A stretch of DNA of 64,000 nucleotides, taken from assembly GCF_026340565.1 (NCBI RefSeq), contig NZ_JAPEPB010000002.1, positions 558,001 to 622,000 on the forward strand. The letters are read 5' to 3'. The position numbers were made by a program, and so were the translations under genes. The notes below the pieces were generated by a model. It was not told the DNA's origin. It made no database searches and saw only the letters and a program-made list of their open reading frames with translations. Source of the DNA: Kitasatospora sp. NBC_01287 (GTDB lineage: Bacteria > Actinomycetota > Actinomycetes > Streptomycetales > Streptomycetaceae). Below, piece by piece: positions 8,489-17,164 of this stretch; position 1 is the first letter of the stretch, and every line of letters starts with the position of its first letter.

Positions 8489-10069
8489 ATGGCCGACGAC
8501 CAGCACTACGACGTCATCATCATCGGCACCGGAGCCGGCGGCGGCACCCTCGCCCACCGCCTGGCCCCGACCGGGAAACGCGTGCTGCTCCTGGAACGCG
8601 GCGACTACCTGCCCCGCGAGCGGGACAACTGGGAGTCGAGCGCCGTCTTCGTCAAGGGCAAGTACCGCGCCCCCGAGTTCTGGTACGACAAGAACGGCGA
8701 CCGCTTCCCGCCCGAGGTGAACTACTACGTCGGGGGGAACACCAAGTTCTACGGCGCGGCGCTGTTCCGCCTGCGCCCCGAGGACTTCGGCGAGCTGCGC
8801 CACCACGGCGGCCTCTCCCCCGCCTGGCCGTTGCGCTACGAGGACCTGGAGCCGTACTACACCCAGGCCGAGCACCTCTACCTGGTGCACGGCCGGCACG
8901 GCGAGGACCCGGGCGAGGGGCCGGTCAGCGCCCAGTACGCCCATCCGCCGGTCCGGCACGAGCCACGGATCCAGCAACTCAGCGACGACCTGGAGAAGCA
9001 GGGCCTGCATCCGTTCCACCTGCCCATCGGCGTCGACCTCACCCAGGACGAGCAGGGCCGCGCGACCCGCACGAGCGTGTGCATCCGCTGCAACCGGGTG
9101 GACGGCTTCCCCTGCCTGGTGCGCGGCAAGGCGGACGCCCAGGTGATCTGCGTGGACCCCGCGCTGGAGCACGACAACGTGCGGCTGGTCACCGGCGCCA
9201 ACGTCCGCACGCTGGAGACGGATCCGGGCGGGCGCACGGTGACCGCCGTGGTCGCGGAGCTGGCGGACGGCTCGACGGCGCGTTTCAGCGGCGACATCGT
9301 GGTGGTCTCCTGCGGCGCGGTGAACTCCGCCGCGCTGCTGCTGCGTTCGGCGAACGAGCGGCATCCCGGTGGCCTGGCCAACAGCTCCGACACGGTCGGG
9401 CGGCACTACATGCGGCACAACAACCTCGCGCTGATGGCGGTGTCGAGGGAGCCGAACGACACCCAGTTCCAGAAGACCCTGGCCCTGAACGACTGGTACC
9501 TGGGCGCCGACGACTGGGAGTTCCCGCTCGGCGGCATCCAGATGCTCGGCAAGTCGGACAGCGAGCAGATCAAGGGCGAGGCGCCCCGCTGGGCCGGGCT
9601 GGCCTCACCCGACATGCCCTTCGAGGTACTGGCCCACCACGCGGTGGACTTCTGGCTCTGCGGCGAGGACCTCCCGCAGCCGGACAACCGGGTCACGCTG
9701 GACGCGCAGGGCGACATCCACCTCGCGCTCGACGAGCAGAACAACATCGAGGGGCTGAAGCGGCTGCGGCACAAGTTGCGGAGCATGCTCGGCCGGCTCG
9801 GCATGCATCCGCACCACCTGCTGCCGCACAGCCTCTACCTGCACAAGGGGATGCCGATCGGCGCCACCGCGCACCAGGCGGGCACCGTCCGCTTCGGCAC
9901 CGACCCGCGGACCTCGGCGCTCGACGTGCACTGCCGGGCCCACGACGTGGACAACCTCTACGTCGTGGACACCAGCTTCTTCCCGAGCATCGGCGCCGTG
10001 AACCCCTCCCTGACCGCGATCGCCAACGCGCTGCGGGTCGGCGACCACATCGCCGAGCGCCTCCGCTGA
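8489..10069 (+). CDS. GMC-family FAD-dependent oxidoreductase
   Basis: A 526-residue flavoprotein with an N-terminal dinucleotide-binding motif (YDVIIIGTGAGGG), the loop GNTKFYGAALFRLR expected for GMC members, a cysteine-containing stretch SVCIRCNRVDGFPCL, and the C-terminal signature with its catalytic histidine region (GTVRFGTDPRTS, then VVDTSFFPSIGAVNPSLT). Family members oxidise alcohols such as sugars, choline or inositols. ATG at 8489 sits eight bases after GAGG; GTG at 8480 is an in-frame alternative. It ends the GH15-cyclase-GMC operon and faces the leftward antiporter gene across a hairpin. The context hints at sugar oxidation and lactone opening, which is inference. Confidence 0.88.
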   Translation: MADDQHYDVIIIGTGAGGGTLAHRLAPTGKRVLLLERGDYLPRERDNWESSAVFVKGKYRAPEFWYDKNGDRFPPEVNYYVGGNTKFYGAALFRLRPEDFGELRHHGGLSPAWPLRYEDLEPYYTQAEHLYLVHGRHGEDPGEGPVSAQYAHPPVRHEPRIQQLSDDLEKQGLHPFHLPIGVDLTQDEQGRATRTSVCIRCNRVDGFPCLVRGKADAQVICVDPALEHDNVRLVTGANVRTLETDPGGRTVTAVVAELADGSTARFSGDIVVVSCGAVNSAALLLRSANERHPGGLANSSDTVGRHYMRHNNLALMAVSREPNDTQFQKTLALNDWYLGADDWEFPLGGIQMLGKSDSEQIKGEAPRWAGLASPDMPFEVLAHHAVDFWLCGEDLPQPDNRVTLDAQGDIHLALDEQNNIEGLKRLRHKLRSMLGRLGMHPHHLLPHSLYLHKGMPIGATAHQAGTVRFGTDPRTSALDVHCRAHDVDNLYVVDTSFFPSIGAVNPSLTAIANALRVGDHIAERLR

Positions 10070-10083
10070 GGCGCCCGGGGCGG

Positions 10084-10127
10084 GCGCTGCCGTAGCGCTA
10101 CCGGGCCCGGGCGCGGTACGGCAGCGC
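10084..10127. terminator. Shared hairpin between convergent GMC and antiporter genes
   Basis: GCGCTGCCGTA and TACGGCAGCGC are perfect 11-bp arms around a self-complementary GC core (CCGGGCCCGG). The position between two convergent genes fits a bidirectional terminator. Confidence 0.6.
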
Positions 10128-11890
10128 TACCGCGGTGTGGCCGGGGGCGTCAGCAGGATCGCGATGTCGCCGCCCGCGGGCACCGGCGCGCTGCCGTCGG
10201 TGACCGCGCTGAGCCGCCCGTCCGGGCGCACCAGGAAGAGCGTGTCGTGTCCGTCGGGCAGGCCGCCGCCGACCTGCCGGGCGACGATCCGGGCGCCGTC
10301 CGCGTACCGGCGGGCCAGCTCGGGGCGGTTGAGGCCGGGGGCGAAGAGTGCCTCGCCGCCGGTGTAGGGGGCGACCACGCCGTAGCTGCCGGCGGGCGGC
10401 TCCAGCCGGTGGACCGGGCCCTCCACCCGCTCCCTGAGGGTCATCAGCGCGAGCGCGTTGAAGTCGTCCTCGTCGGTGAGCAGCAGCACGTCGGTGATGC
10501 CCTCCAGCTCCGCGCCGGCGCCGGTGGCGGCAGCGAGCAGCTCACCGGGGGCCAGCGCGAGGCCGGCCTCGGTGATGCTCCGGCGCTGCTGCTCCAGGCC
10601 CGCCCACATCAGCACGTCCAGGCCCGCCGAGCGCAGCGCCCGACCCAGCTCCACCACCCAGGGCTGGCCGCCGACCAGCAGCGGGCGCGAGCGCGCCGAG
10701 CGGCGCACGCCCAGGAAGCGGGCCACCGGCAGCGCGGTGAGGCCGTACACCATGACGGTGGCGACGATCACGATGAAGGTGGCGGGCAGGATCTTCTGCG
10801 CGCCGCCGACACCGGCCTTCACCAGGGAGACCGAGAAGGTGGAGGCGGTGGCGGCGGCGACGATGCCGCGCGGCGCCATCCACCCGATGAACCACCGCTC
10901 CCGGTAGGGGACATCGGTGCGGACGGTGGCGAGCAGCGCCACCAGCGGCCGGACCAGCAGGACCAGGACCGCGACCAGGCCCAGCGCGGGCAGCACCACG
11001 TGGCGCAGCGACTGCGGGGTGACGGTGGCCGAGATGCCGATGAAGAGCAGCCCGATGGTCAGCGAGACCAGCGTCTCGAAGAAGGGCCGGCGCGCCGGGA
11101 TGTCCAGGCCCGGCAGGTTGGCCAGCGCCATGCCCGTCACCACGGCGGCGATCAGGCCGGTGTCGTCGCGGAAGGCGTCGCACGCCGCCGCCACGGCGAC
11201 CACGACGGCGAGCTGCACCGTCGTGCCGAGCACCTCGCCCAGCGCGAGGCGGCGCAGCAGCAGCCAGAGCAGCGCCGCGCCGACGGCGCCCCCGGCCAGG
11301 CCGACCGCCGCGCTGCCGGTGAACTTGGCCAGTTGGCTGCCCACGCCGTGCTGGCCGCTGGCCAGCACGGCGTGGAAGACGAGCGCACCGAGGATGCCGC
11401 CGAGCGGGTCGATCAGCGCGCCCTCCCAGACCAGGACGCGCTGCAGCCGCTCGGCGGGGCGGATGAAGCCCAGCAGCGGCCCGACCACGGTCGGGCCGCT
11501 GACCACCAGGATCGCGCCCAGCATCACGGCCGCGCTCAGCGACATGCTCAGGATCGGGACGGCCGCCAGCGCCGCCGACGCCCAGGTGACCAGGGCCCCG
11601 AGCCAGAGCAGCCTGATCACCACCCGACGGTTGTGGCCCTTGAGGTGGCGCAGGTCCAGGCCGAGTCCGGCGTCGTAGAGGATCACGGCGACGGCGAGCG
11701 AGACCAGCGGGGAGAACGCGGCGCCCAGCAGCTTCTCCGGGTTGACGTCGTCGGTCAGCGCGCCCGCGGTGAACCCGGCCGGGAGCAGCAGCAGGATCGC
11801 CGGCACCCGCAGCAGGCTCGCCACGACCTGGCAGCCGACGGCGAGGGCCACGATCAGCGCGATGCCGATCAGCACCTGACTCGATGTCAT
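10127..11890 (-). CDS. Cation:proton antiporter (CPA1-type Na+/H+ exchanger)
   Basis: A 587-residue membrane protein. The first 400 residues hold about 12 hydrophobic segments (SSQVLIGIALIVALAVGCQV onwards) with ILYDAGLGLDL, SGPTVVGPLLGF, WEGALIDPLGGILGAL and WMAPRGIVAA, the core motifs of CPA1 exchangers, including the acidic residue in the ion site. The last 180 residues are soluble and contain a TrkA-N-like/nucleotide-sensing region (LLLTDEDDFNALALMTLRE) and a small C-terminal beta domain, as in related antiporters with a regulatory tail. It exchanges cytoplasmic Na+ or K+ for protons. It lies 61 bp downstream of the GAP-family gene in the same direction. Confidence 0.88.
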   Translation of the reverse strand: MTSSQVLIGIALIVALAVGCQVVASLLRVPAILLLLPAGFTAGALTDDVNPEKLLGAAFSPLVSLAVAVILYDAGLGLDLRHLKGHNRRVVIRLLWLGALVTWASAALAAVPILSMSLSAAVMLGAILVVSGPTVVGPLLGFIRPAERLQRVLVWEGALIDPLGGILGALVFHAVLASGQHGVGSQLAKFTGSAAVGLAGGAVGAALLWLLLRRLALGEVLGTTVQLAVVVAVAAACDAFRDDTGLIAAVVTGMALANLPGLDIPARRPFFETLVSLTIGLLFIGISATVTPQSLRHVVLPALGLVAVLVLLVRPLVALLATVRTDVPYRERWFIGWMAPRGIVAAATASTFSVSLVKAGVGGAQKILPATFIVIVATVMVYGLTALPVARFLGVRRSARSRPLLVGGQPWVVELGRALRSAGLDVLMWAGLEQQRRSITEAGLALAPGELLAAATGAGAELEGITDVLLLTDEDDFNALALMTLRERVEGPVHRLEPPAGSYGVVAPYTGGEALFAPGLNRPELARRYADGARIVARQVGGGLPDGHDTLFLVRPDGRLSAVTDGSAPVPAGGDIAILLTPPATPR

Positions 11891-11951
11891 GCCCGCTCCT
11901 CCTTGGTCGTCGTGCCCTGCGGTCGGACCAGCCGTCGGACCAGCCGTGCTC

Positions 11952-12599
11952 TCAGACCAGCTGGGAGATGCTCTTGCCGACCAGCCACAGGCCGAGCAGC
12001 AGACAGATCACCACGATGGTCTGGTCCTGGTGGTCCGCCATCCAGGTGCGCATCCGCCCGAGCCGCTGCTGCGCGGCGGCGGGCCGGAAGACCGCGTAGA
12101 CGAGCATCACCAGCTGGGTGGCGGTGGCCAGCAGGCAGAAGCCGAACAGGACCAGGTAGGTGGAGAGGTGGGAGAGGTCGGCGTCCACCGCCGTCGCGCA
12201 GCCGGCCGCGACCAGCGGCCAGGGCTGCAGCAGCACGGCCAGGCCGGCCGCCGTCCACGGCGAGACGCTGTTCAGCCGGGCGGTCCAGGCCGGGGGCTTG
12301 CGGGGGCGGCCCAGCCGGCGGCGCCGGTGCTCGCCGTACAGGACCAGGCCGAGGCCCAGGGCGAGCTTGACGGCCAGCACCACCGTGGAGGGGTTGCTGT
12401 TGTGCGCGAGCGGTTGGCCCCCGGTCGCCAGCACCACCATGGCGAGCACCAGGACGATGCAGCCGAGCCAGGCCAGCACGAAGGCCAGCCCCTTGCGGAC
12501 GCCGCGCTCCGCGGAGAGCAGCAGGATGAACGCCATCGCCGGCACCGGCTGCAGGGTGATCCCCAGGCCGATCAGGATCAGGTCGAGGACCATCGCCAC
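11952..12599 (-). CDS. GAP-family membrane protein
   Basis: A 215-residue protein with six hydrophobic segments, beginning MAMVLDLILIGLGITLQPVPAMAFILLL. The length, the early Gly/Pro pattern and the loop with basic residues (RRRRLGRPRKPP) match the actinobacterial GAP (Sap, sulfolipid-1-addressing protein) family, linked in mycobacteria to export of lipids. The role here is unknown. It lies between cydB (83 bp upstream) and the antiporter gene (61 bp downstream), all leftward, and may be part of one long transcript. Confidence 0.75.
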   Translation of the reverse strand: MAMVLDLILIGLGITLQPVPAMAFILLLSAERGVRKGLAFVLAWLGCIVLVLAMVVLATGGQPLAHNSNPSTVVLAVKLALGLGLVLYGEHRRRRLGRPRKPPAWTARLNSVSPWTAAGLAVLLQPWPLVAAGCATAVDADLSHLSTYLVLFGFCLLATATQLVMLVYAVFRPAAAQQRLGRMRTWMADHQDQTIVVICLLLGLWLVGKSISQLV

Positions 12600-12681
12600 C
12601 GCCTTCCGAGCCGAGCCGTCCTGTCACGGCGCCCGGCCGTCCCGACACCGCGCCCGGCCGTCCTGCTGCCGCGCCCGGCCC

Positions 12682-13701
12682 TCACCGCGTGACGTCCTCG
12701 TCGGAGAGCGGCTCCAGCACGCCGTGGGTGTCCAGCCGGTAGAGCACGACGAGCGCGGGGCCGATCAGCACCAGGGCGACCAGCGCGACGATCAGCATCC
12801 ACTGCAGCGGCGCCGAGGCTCCGGCCGCCTGGCGCACGGTGAGCGAGGTGGGCACCAGGTAGGGGCGCTGGGCGCAGCCCCAGGCGGCGACCAGCAGGGC
12901 CACGGCGGCCACCGAGCTGTACCGGGCCCAGCCGGCGGCCCGTCCGGCCACGAGCCGGGCGGTGAGCGCCACGGCCGCCGCGGCGAGCAGGACCAGGGCG
13001 AGCCCGGCGCCGTGGGTGAGCCCGTGGTGGACGTAGGCGGCGTGCGGGTCGGTCACGGTCAGGCCCAGCACGCCGAGCAGCAGCAGGGCACCGGCACCGA
13101 TCCAGGCGCGCCGCCGGAAGTAGCCGACCAGGTCGGACGCTTCGAACCGGCGGGCGTCCACGGTCAGGAAGACCGCGCCGAGGAAGGCGGTGGCCGCGAC
13201 GGTGAGCAGGCCGGCCATGATCGAGGTGGTGGTGGCCCAGGCGTCCGCCGAGGCGGTGGTGCCCGGCGCGACCCGCCCCGACGCCACCGCGCCGACGGCC
13301 GCGCCCAGGAAGAACGGGGTGAGCAGCGAGGAGACGGCGAACACGGCGCCGTAGACCCGGCGCGCGGCCAGCCGCCGGGTGGGCTTGCGCAGCGCGAACC
13401 CGGCCCCGCGCAGCACCAGGCCGACGGCCGCCAGCGCCAGCGGGAGCCACAGCGCGGTGAAGACGGTCTGGAAGAAGACCGGGAAGCCGGTCCACATCAG
13501 CACCAGCACGAAGATCAGCCAGACGTTGTTGACCTCCCAGACCGGTGCCATGGCGTGGTCGATCAGCCAGCGCGGCCGCTTGCCGCGGTCGGCGCCGCCG
13601 GCCAGCAGGTCCCAGAAGCCGGCGCCGTAGTCGACGCCGCCGCCGCACGCGTAGGCGGCGATCGCGAGCAGCAGGATCCAGGCGACGGCACTCGCGGTCA
13701 C
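12682..13701 (-). CDS. cydB: Cytochrome bd ubiquinol/menaquinol oxidase subunit II
   Basis: A 339-residue membrane protein whose start (VTASAVAWILLLAIAAYACGGGVDYGAGFWDLL) and following WLIDHAMAPVWEVNNVWLIF are characteristic of CydB; about eight to nine hydrophobic segments follow. With CydA it forms the high-affinity quinol oxidase that reduces O2 without pumping protons. The GTG start overlaps the cydA stop (GTGA), so translation is coupled. No cydCD genes for assembly are present after it, whereas several actinomycetes encode them as a cydCD fusion directly downstream. Confidence 0.95.
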   Translation of the reverse strand: MTASAVAWILLLAIAAYACGGGVDYGAGFWDLLAGGADRGKRPRWLIDHAMAPVWEVNNVWLIFVLVLMWTGFPVFFQTVFTALWLPLALAAVGLVLRGAGFALRKPTRRLAARRVYGAVFAVSSLLTPFFLGAAVGAVASGRVAPGTTASADAWATTTSIMAGLLTVAATAFLGAVFLTVDARRFEASDLVGYFRRRAWIGAGALLLLGVLGLTVTDPHAAYVHHGLTHGAGLALVLLAAAAVALTARLVAGRAAGWARYSSVAAVALLVAAWGCAQRPYLVPTSLTVRQAAGASAPLQWMLIVALVALVLIGPALVVLYRLDTHGVLEPLSDEDVTR

Positions 13702-15158
13702 AGTTCGCCCCCCGGGGTGCGGGCGCCCGCGGCGCCGACGGGCGGGCGCGGACCGTACGGCGTGCCGCTCTCCGGGCCGTCCGCGAGGTCCGACGCGGGG
13801 CCGACGCCCTCGTCGGCGAGCCGCCAGCGGGTGCGCATCTTCAGCACCACGGCCAGGAAGGCGCCGAAGACCAGCACGTAGACCGCCACCACGATGCCGA
13901 ACATGGTCCACAGCGAGGCGGCGGCGGTGGGCGTCACCGCCTCGGAGACCCGCATGTTCTGGTACACGATCCAGGGCTGGCGGCCCACCTCGGTGGTGAT
14001 CCAGCCGCACTCCACGGTCACCAGGCTGGCCACCCCGGCCAGGGCCGCGCAGCGGAAGAACCAGCGCGAGCGCGGCAGGTCGCGCCGGCGCCACCAGCAC
14101 CAGGCGTACCAGAGCGCCAGCAGGATCAGCACGCTGCCGATGGTCGCCATGATGTCGAAGGTCCAGTGCACGATGGTCGCCTGGAGCGCGGTGGGACGGT
14201 CGTCGGCCGCCACCGTGTTGAGCCCGGTGACCTGGGTGTCGGGGCTGAACCCGGCCAGGATGGAGTCCAGTTGGGGGATCTTGAGGCCGCCCTTGACGCT
14301 GCCGTCCTCCTGCAGCCGGCCGAAGAGGTACTCGGGCACGTGGGTGCCGGTGTTCCAGACCAACTCGGCGGCGGCGAACTTGATCGGCTGCTTGTGGAAG
14401 ATCTGCCGCGCGATGTTGTCGCCCAGCACGAACTGCACGGGGGTGAGGATCGCCGCGAGGGTGAAGGGCACGGTGAAGCCGAGGCGGTGGTAGCGGTCGC
14501 GGCGGCCGCGCAGCCAGCCCACCGCGTAGACGCCCGCCACCACATAACCCGCCGTCAGGAACATCGCGACGGCGAAGTGCCAGTACTGCGGGCCGAACAT
14601 GGGCGTGAAGACCGCCTGCCGCACGGTGACGTTCACCGGGTCGCCGTTCGCGTCCAGGGTGAACCCCTGCGGGGTGTTCATCCACGCGTTGGCGGCGATG
14701 ATGCCGAACGCGCCCATCAGCGCCGCCAGGGGCAGCGGCGCGCCGAGCCAGAAGTGCGTCCAGGGCTTGAGTCTGCGCCAGCCGTAGAGGTAGATCGCGA
14801 TCAGGATCGCCTCCAGGAAGAACGCCCACGCCTCCACCCCGAACCCGAGGCCGAAGACGTCCCCCCAGCGGCCCATCATGCCCGGCCAGAGCAGGCCGAA
14901 CTCGAAGGAGAGCACCGTGCCGGTGACGATGCCCACGGCGAACTGGACGGCCATCACCGCCGACCAGCGCCGCGCCAGCAGCAGCGCGGTCGCATCCGCC
15001 CTGCGCAGGCCCCGGTAGTGCATCAGCAGCGTGACGAGCGGCAGCGCCACGCCCAGCGGCACCAGCAGGATGTGGGAGGCCAGGGTGAACGCCATCAGCT
15101 CCCGGGCCGGCAGCAGTTGCGCGGGGGCGTTCGCCAGCAGGTGTGCGGCGGTCTTCAT
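13698..15158 (-). CDS. cydA: Cytochrome bd ubiquinol/menaquinol oxidase subunit I
   Basis: A 486-residue haem-bearing subunit. Visible family features: RELMAFTLASHILLVPLGVA with the first haem-ligand histidine, the membrane stretch containing GTVLSFEFGLLWPG, NAWMNTPQGF, FGPQYWHFAVAMF with a histidine, and the C-terminal GWITTEVGRQPWIVYQNMR. The Q-loop is short. The last about 45 residues are a Pro/Gly-rich tail without clear function. The start ATG overlaps the stop of the upstream NADH dehydrogenase gene (ATGA), and its own stop overlaps cydB. Together the three genes make a compact quinone-reducing and quinol-oxidising respiratory module. Confidence 0.95.
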   Translation of the reverse strand: MKTAAHLLANAPAQLLPARELMAFTLASHILLVPLGVALPLVTLLMHYRGLRRADATALLLARRWSAVMAVQFAVGIVTGTVLSFEFGLLWPGMMGRWGDVFGLGFGVEAWAFFLEAILIAIYLYGWRRLKPWTHFWLGAPLPLAALMGAFGIIAANAWMNTPQGFTLDANGDPVNVTVRQAVFTPMFGPQYWHFAVAMFLTAGYVVAGVYAVGWLRGRRDRYHRLGFTVPFTLAAILTPVQFVLGDNIARQIFHKQPIKFAAAELVWNTGTHVPEYLFGRLQEDGSVKGGLKIPQLDSILAGFSPDTQVTGLNTVAADDRPTALQATIVHWTFDIMATIGSVLILLALWYAWCWWRRRDLPRSRWFFRCAALAGVASLVTVECGWITTEVGRQPWIVYQNMRVSEAVTPTAAASLWTMFGIVVAVYVLVFGAFLAVVLKMRTRWRLADEGVGPASDLADGPESGTPYGPRPPVGAAGARTPGGEL

Positions 15159-16645
15159 GCGGGCCTCGGTGGTTCGGGCCGCTCGACAGCGGGGCCGGCC
15201 GGCGGAGCGGACGGGTGCGCGGACGGGTGCGCGGGCGGGGAGGGGGCCTGCGCGGCGGGCGGGTGCGGCGGGGCCGGGACGAAGGCGCGCTCGCGGCGCG
15301 AACCGGAGGCGAAGGAGACCGCCCAGCTGAGCAGCGCGCCCGCCCGGCTGCGGAAGCCGGTGAGGAAGACGATGTGGACGAAGAGCCAGATCAGCCAGCC
15401 GAGCAGCCCGGAGGCGTGGAAGCGGCCCATCTTCACCACGGCCCGGCCGCGCGAGATGTACGCCGCGCTGCCCAGGTCCAGGTAGCGGAACGGGCGTGGC
15501 TTGCCGGCCCTGCCCTCCACGGCGTGGCGGATCCGGCGCCCGGCATAGGCACCGCTCTGCATCGCGACCTCGGCGAGTCCGGGCAGGCCCGCCAGGCTCA
15601 TCAGGTCGCCCACCACCCGGATCTCCCGATGGCCGGCGATGGTCAGGTCGGGCTCCACCCGGATGCGCCCGGCCCGGTCCTGCTCGGCACCGGTCGCCCG
15701 GGCCAGCGCCGTCGCCAGCGGCGGCGCCTCGACCCCCGCCGTCCACAGCACGGTCCGCGCCTCGACCCGCTCGGTGCCGCCGTCCTCGCGACGCACCGTC
15801 AGGCCCTGCTCGTCCACGGCAGTGACGATCGACCGGAGGTGGACCTCGACGCCCAGCTCGGCCAAGGTCCTGGCGGCCCGCCGGGAGAGCACCGGACCGA
15901 AGGCGCCGAGCACCGCGTCCGAGCCGTCGAAGAGCAGCACCCGCGCCTGGCCCGGGTCGATGCTGGAGAACTCCCGGTCGAGCGTGCGGCCGGCGATCTC
16001 CCTGATCTGCCCGGCCAGTTCGACCCCGGTGGGGCCACCGCCGACCAGCGCGAAGGTGAGCCACCGCTCCCGCTCGCGCGGATCCTCGCTCGCCTCGGCC
16101 AGTTCGAAGGCTTGGTAGAGCTTGGCACGCACCGCGAGCGCGTCCGCCAGCGTCTTCATGCCGGGGGCGTGGGCCGCGAACTCGTCGTGCCCGAAGTAGG
16201 ACTGCCGCACGCCGATCCCCACGATCAGGTCGTCGTAGGGCAGTTCGAGGACGCCGCCGTCCGGCCGCCGGACCCGCACCAGGCGCTCGGCGACGTCCAC
16301 CTCGGTCGCGGTGGCCTGCAGGCAGCGCACCCGGGGGTGATGGCGCAGCACGGCCCGCAGCGGCTGGGCGATCTGGCCCTCGGAGAGGATGCCGGAGGCG
16401 CACTGGTACAGCAGCGGCTGGAACAGGTGGTGGGCGCAGCGGTCGACCAGGGTGACCGCCACCGGGGCGCTGCGCAGCGCCCGGACGGCGAAGAGGCCGG
16501 CGAAACCGCCGCCGAGGATGACCACCCGGCGGCGGGCCACGGGCTCGTCCGCGGTGCGGCTGCCCGCGGGCCGGCCCTGCGCCGTGCTGCCCTGCGCCGT
16601 GCTGCCCTGCGCGGTGGGCGCTGCCGGGGTGTGTTCTGCTGCCAC
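15155..16645 (-). CDS. ndh: Type II NADH dehydrogenase (NAD(P)/FAD-dependent)
   Basis: About 496 residues. It has an FAD-binding GGGFAGLFA motif after a Pro/Gln/Gly-rich N-terminal stretch with TAQGS repeats, a second nucleotide-binding motif (VGGGPTGVELAGQ), VLWTAGVEAPPLA and DLMSLAGLPGLAEVAMQSGAYAG, all typical of NDH-2. The C-terminal WLIWLFVHIVFL segment anchors it to the membrane. It passes electrons from NADH to menaquinone without proton pumping. The GTG start is preceded by GGAGG; an in-frame extension to 16975 translates non-coding repeats and was not accepted. Its stop overlaps the cydA start. A Pro-rich C-tail of about 40 residues is unusual in length. Confidence 0.9.
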   Translation of the reverse strand: MAAEHTPAAPTAQGSTAQGSTAQGRPAGSRTADEPVARRRVVILGGGFAGLFAVRALRSAPVAVTLVDRCAHHLFQPLLYQCASGILSEGQIAQPLRAVLRHHPRVRCLQATATEVDVAERLVRVRRPDGGVLELPYDDLIVGIGVRQSYFGHDEFAAHAPGMKTLADALAVRAKLYQAFELAEASEDPRERERWLTFALVGGGPTGVELAGQIREIAGRTLDREFSSIDPGQARVLLFDGSDAVLGAFGPVLSRRAARTLAELGVEVHLRSIVTAVDEQGLTVRREDGGTERVEARTVLWTAGVEAPPLATALARATGAEQDRAGRIRVEPDLTIAGHREIRVVGDLMSLAGLPGLAEVAMQSGAYAGRRIRHAVEGRAGKPRPFRYLDLGSAAYISRGRAVVKMGRFHASGLLGWLIWLFVHIVFLTGFRSRAGALLSWAVSFASGSRRERAFVPAPPHPPAAQAPSPPAHPSAHPSAPPAGPAVERPEPPRPA

Positions 16646-16650
16646 GGGGG

Positions 16651-16749
16651 TCAGCCTCCGGTGGCGAAGCCGGGGTGGAGGGTCACCAGCGCCGGCCGGC
16701 CCCGCAGGATCCGCGGCGTCCGCCGCCGTCCCTCGTCCACAGCTGACAT
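16651..16749 (-). CDS. Possible 32-aa peptide coupled to ndh
   Basis: An ATG preceded by GGGAGGGACC starts a 32-codon frame, beginning MSAVDEGRRRTPRIL and ending TLHPGFATGG. Its stop codon overlaps the Shine-Dalgarno of ndh and lies three bases before the ndh start, an arrangement that would couple translation. The peptide is basic and has no signal or membrane segment. It may be a real small protein or a regulatory upstream frame. I do not recognise it. Confidence 0.35.
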   Translation of the reverse strand: MSAVDEGRRRTPRILRGRPALVTLHPGFATGG

Positions 16750-16900
16750 CGCTGGTCCCTCCCGTCCTTGGCCGCGAGCCGGCACCGGGGACGGCGCCGG
16801 GGACCACCCTGCTCGGCCGGTCCCGGTACGGGGGCCAACGGCACGCCCGCTCGGCCATTCGGGAGAGCGGGATCCCTCCAACGGCGGACGAGCGGGAGTT

Positions 16901-16942
16901 CGGAGCTCGGAGCTCGGAGCTCGGAGCTCGGAGCTCGGAGCT
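16901..16942. repeat. Six tandem copies of CGGAGCT
   Basis: Six perfect copies of the heptamer CGGAGCT run head to tail, followed by a decayed seventh (CGGACGA). They lie in the 415-bp gap upstream of the ndh-cydAB operon, between the 32-aa frame and the iron-box-like sequence. They could be slipped-strand repeats in a leader, or protein-binding half sites. The rest of this gap shows no other gene. Confidence 0.85.
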
Positions 16943-16983
16943 CGGACGATCTCCGTTCGGGGTGTAGACGAGCACCAGGACGC

Positions 16984-17002
16984 TTAGGTTAGCCTTACCT
17001 TC
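16984..17002. promoter_or_regulatory. Iron-box-like (DtxR/IdeR/DmdR) operator
   Basis: TTAGGTTAGCCTTACCTTC agrees with the actinobacterial iron box TTAGGTTAGGCTAACCTAA at 15 of 19 positions. On the minus strand it includes TAACCT, which would serve as a -10 hexamer for leftward transcription towards ndh-cydAB. Binding of an iron-dependent DtxR-family repressor is inferred from the sequence match alone. Confidence 0.5.
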
Positions 17003-17164
17003 ACTACTCTCCCCCTGGCCGCCTCGCCGGCTACGCCGCCCCGGATCGCCCGGGCCCGCCGCGCCGAGGCCCTCGCCACCCCCGGACCGGCCTCACGTCG
17101 GGTGCGGCGGGGCGGCTGCGGAAGCCCCGTCAGGACCTCGGGGCCGCCGCGGTGCGGCGGACAG

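Noticed and set aside
15155..16975. Longer ndh with 110 extra N-terminal residues
   Set aside because: The extension translates the heptamer array and low-complexity sequence, and the GTG at 16645 has a good ribosome binding site next to the conserved FAD domain.
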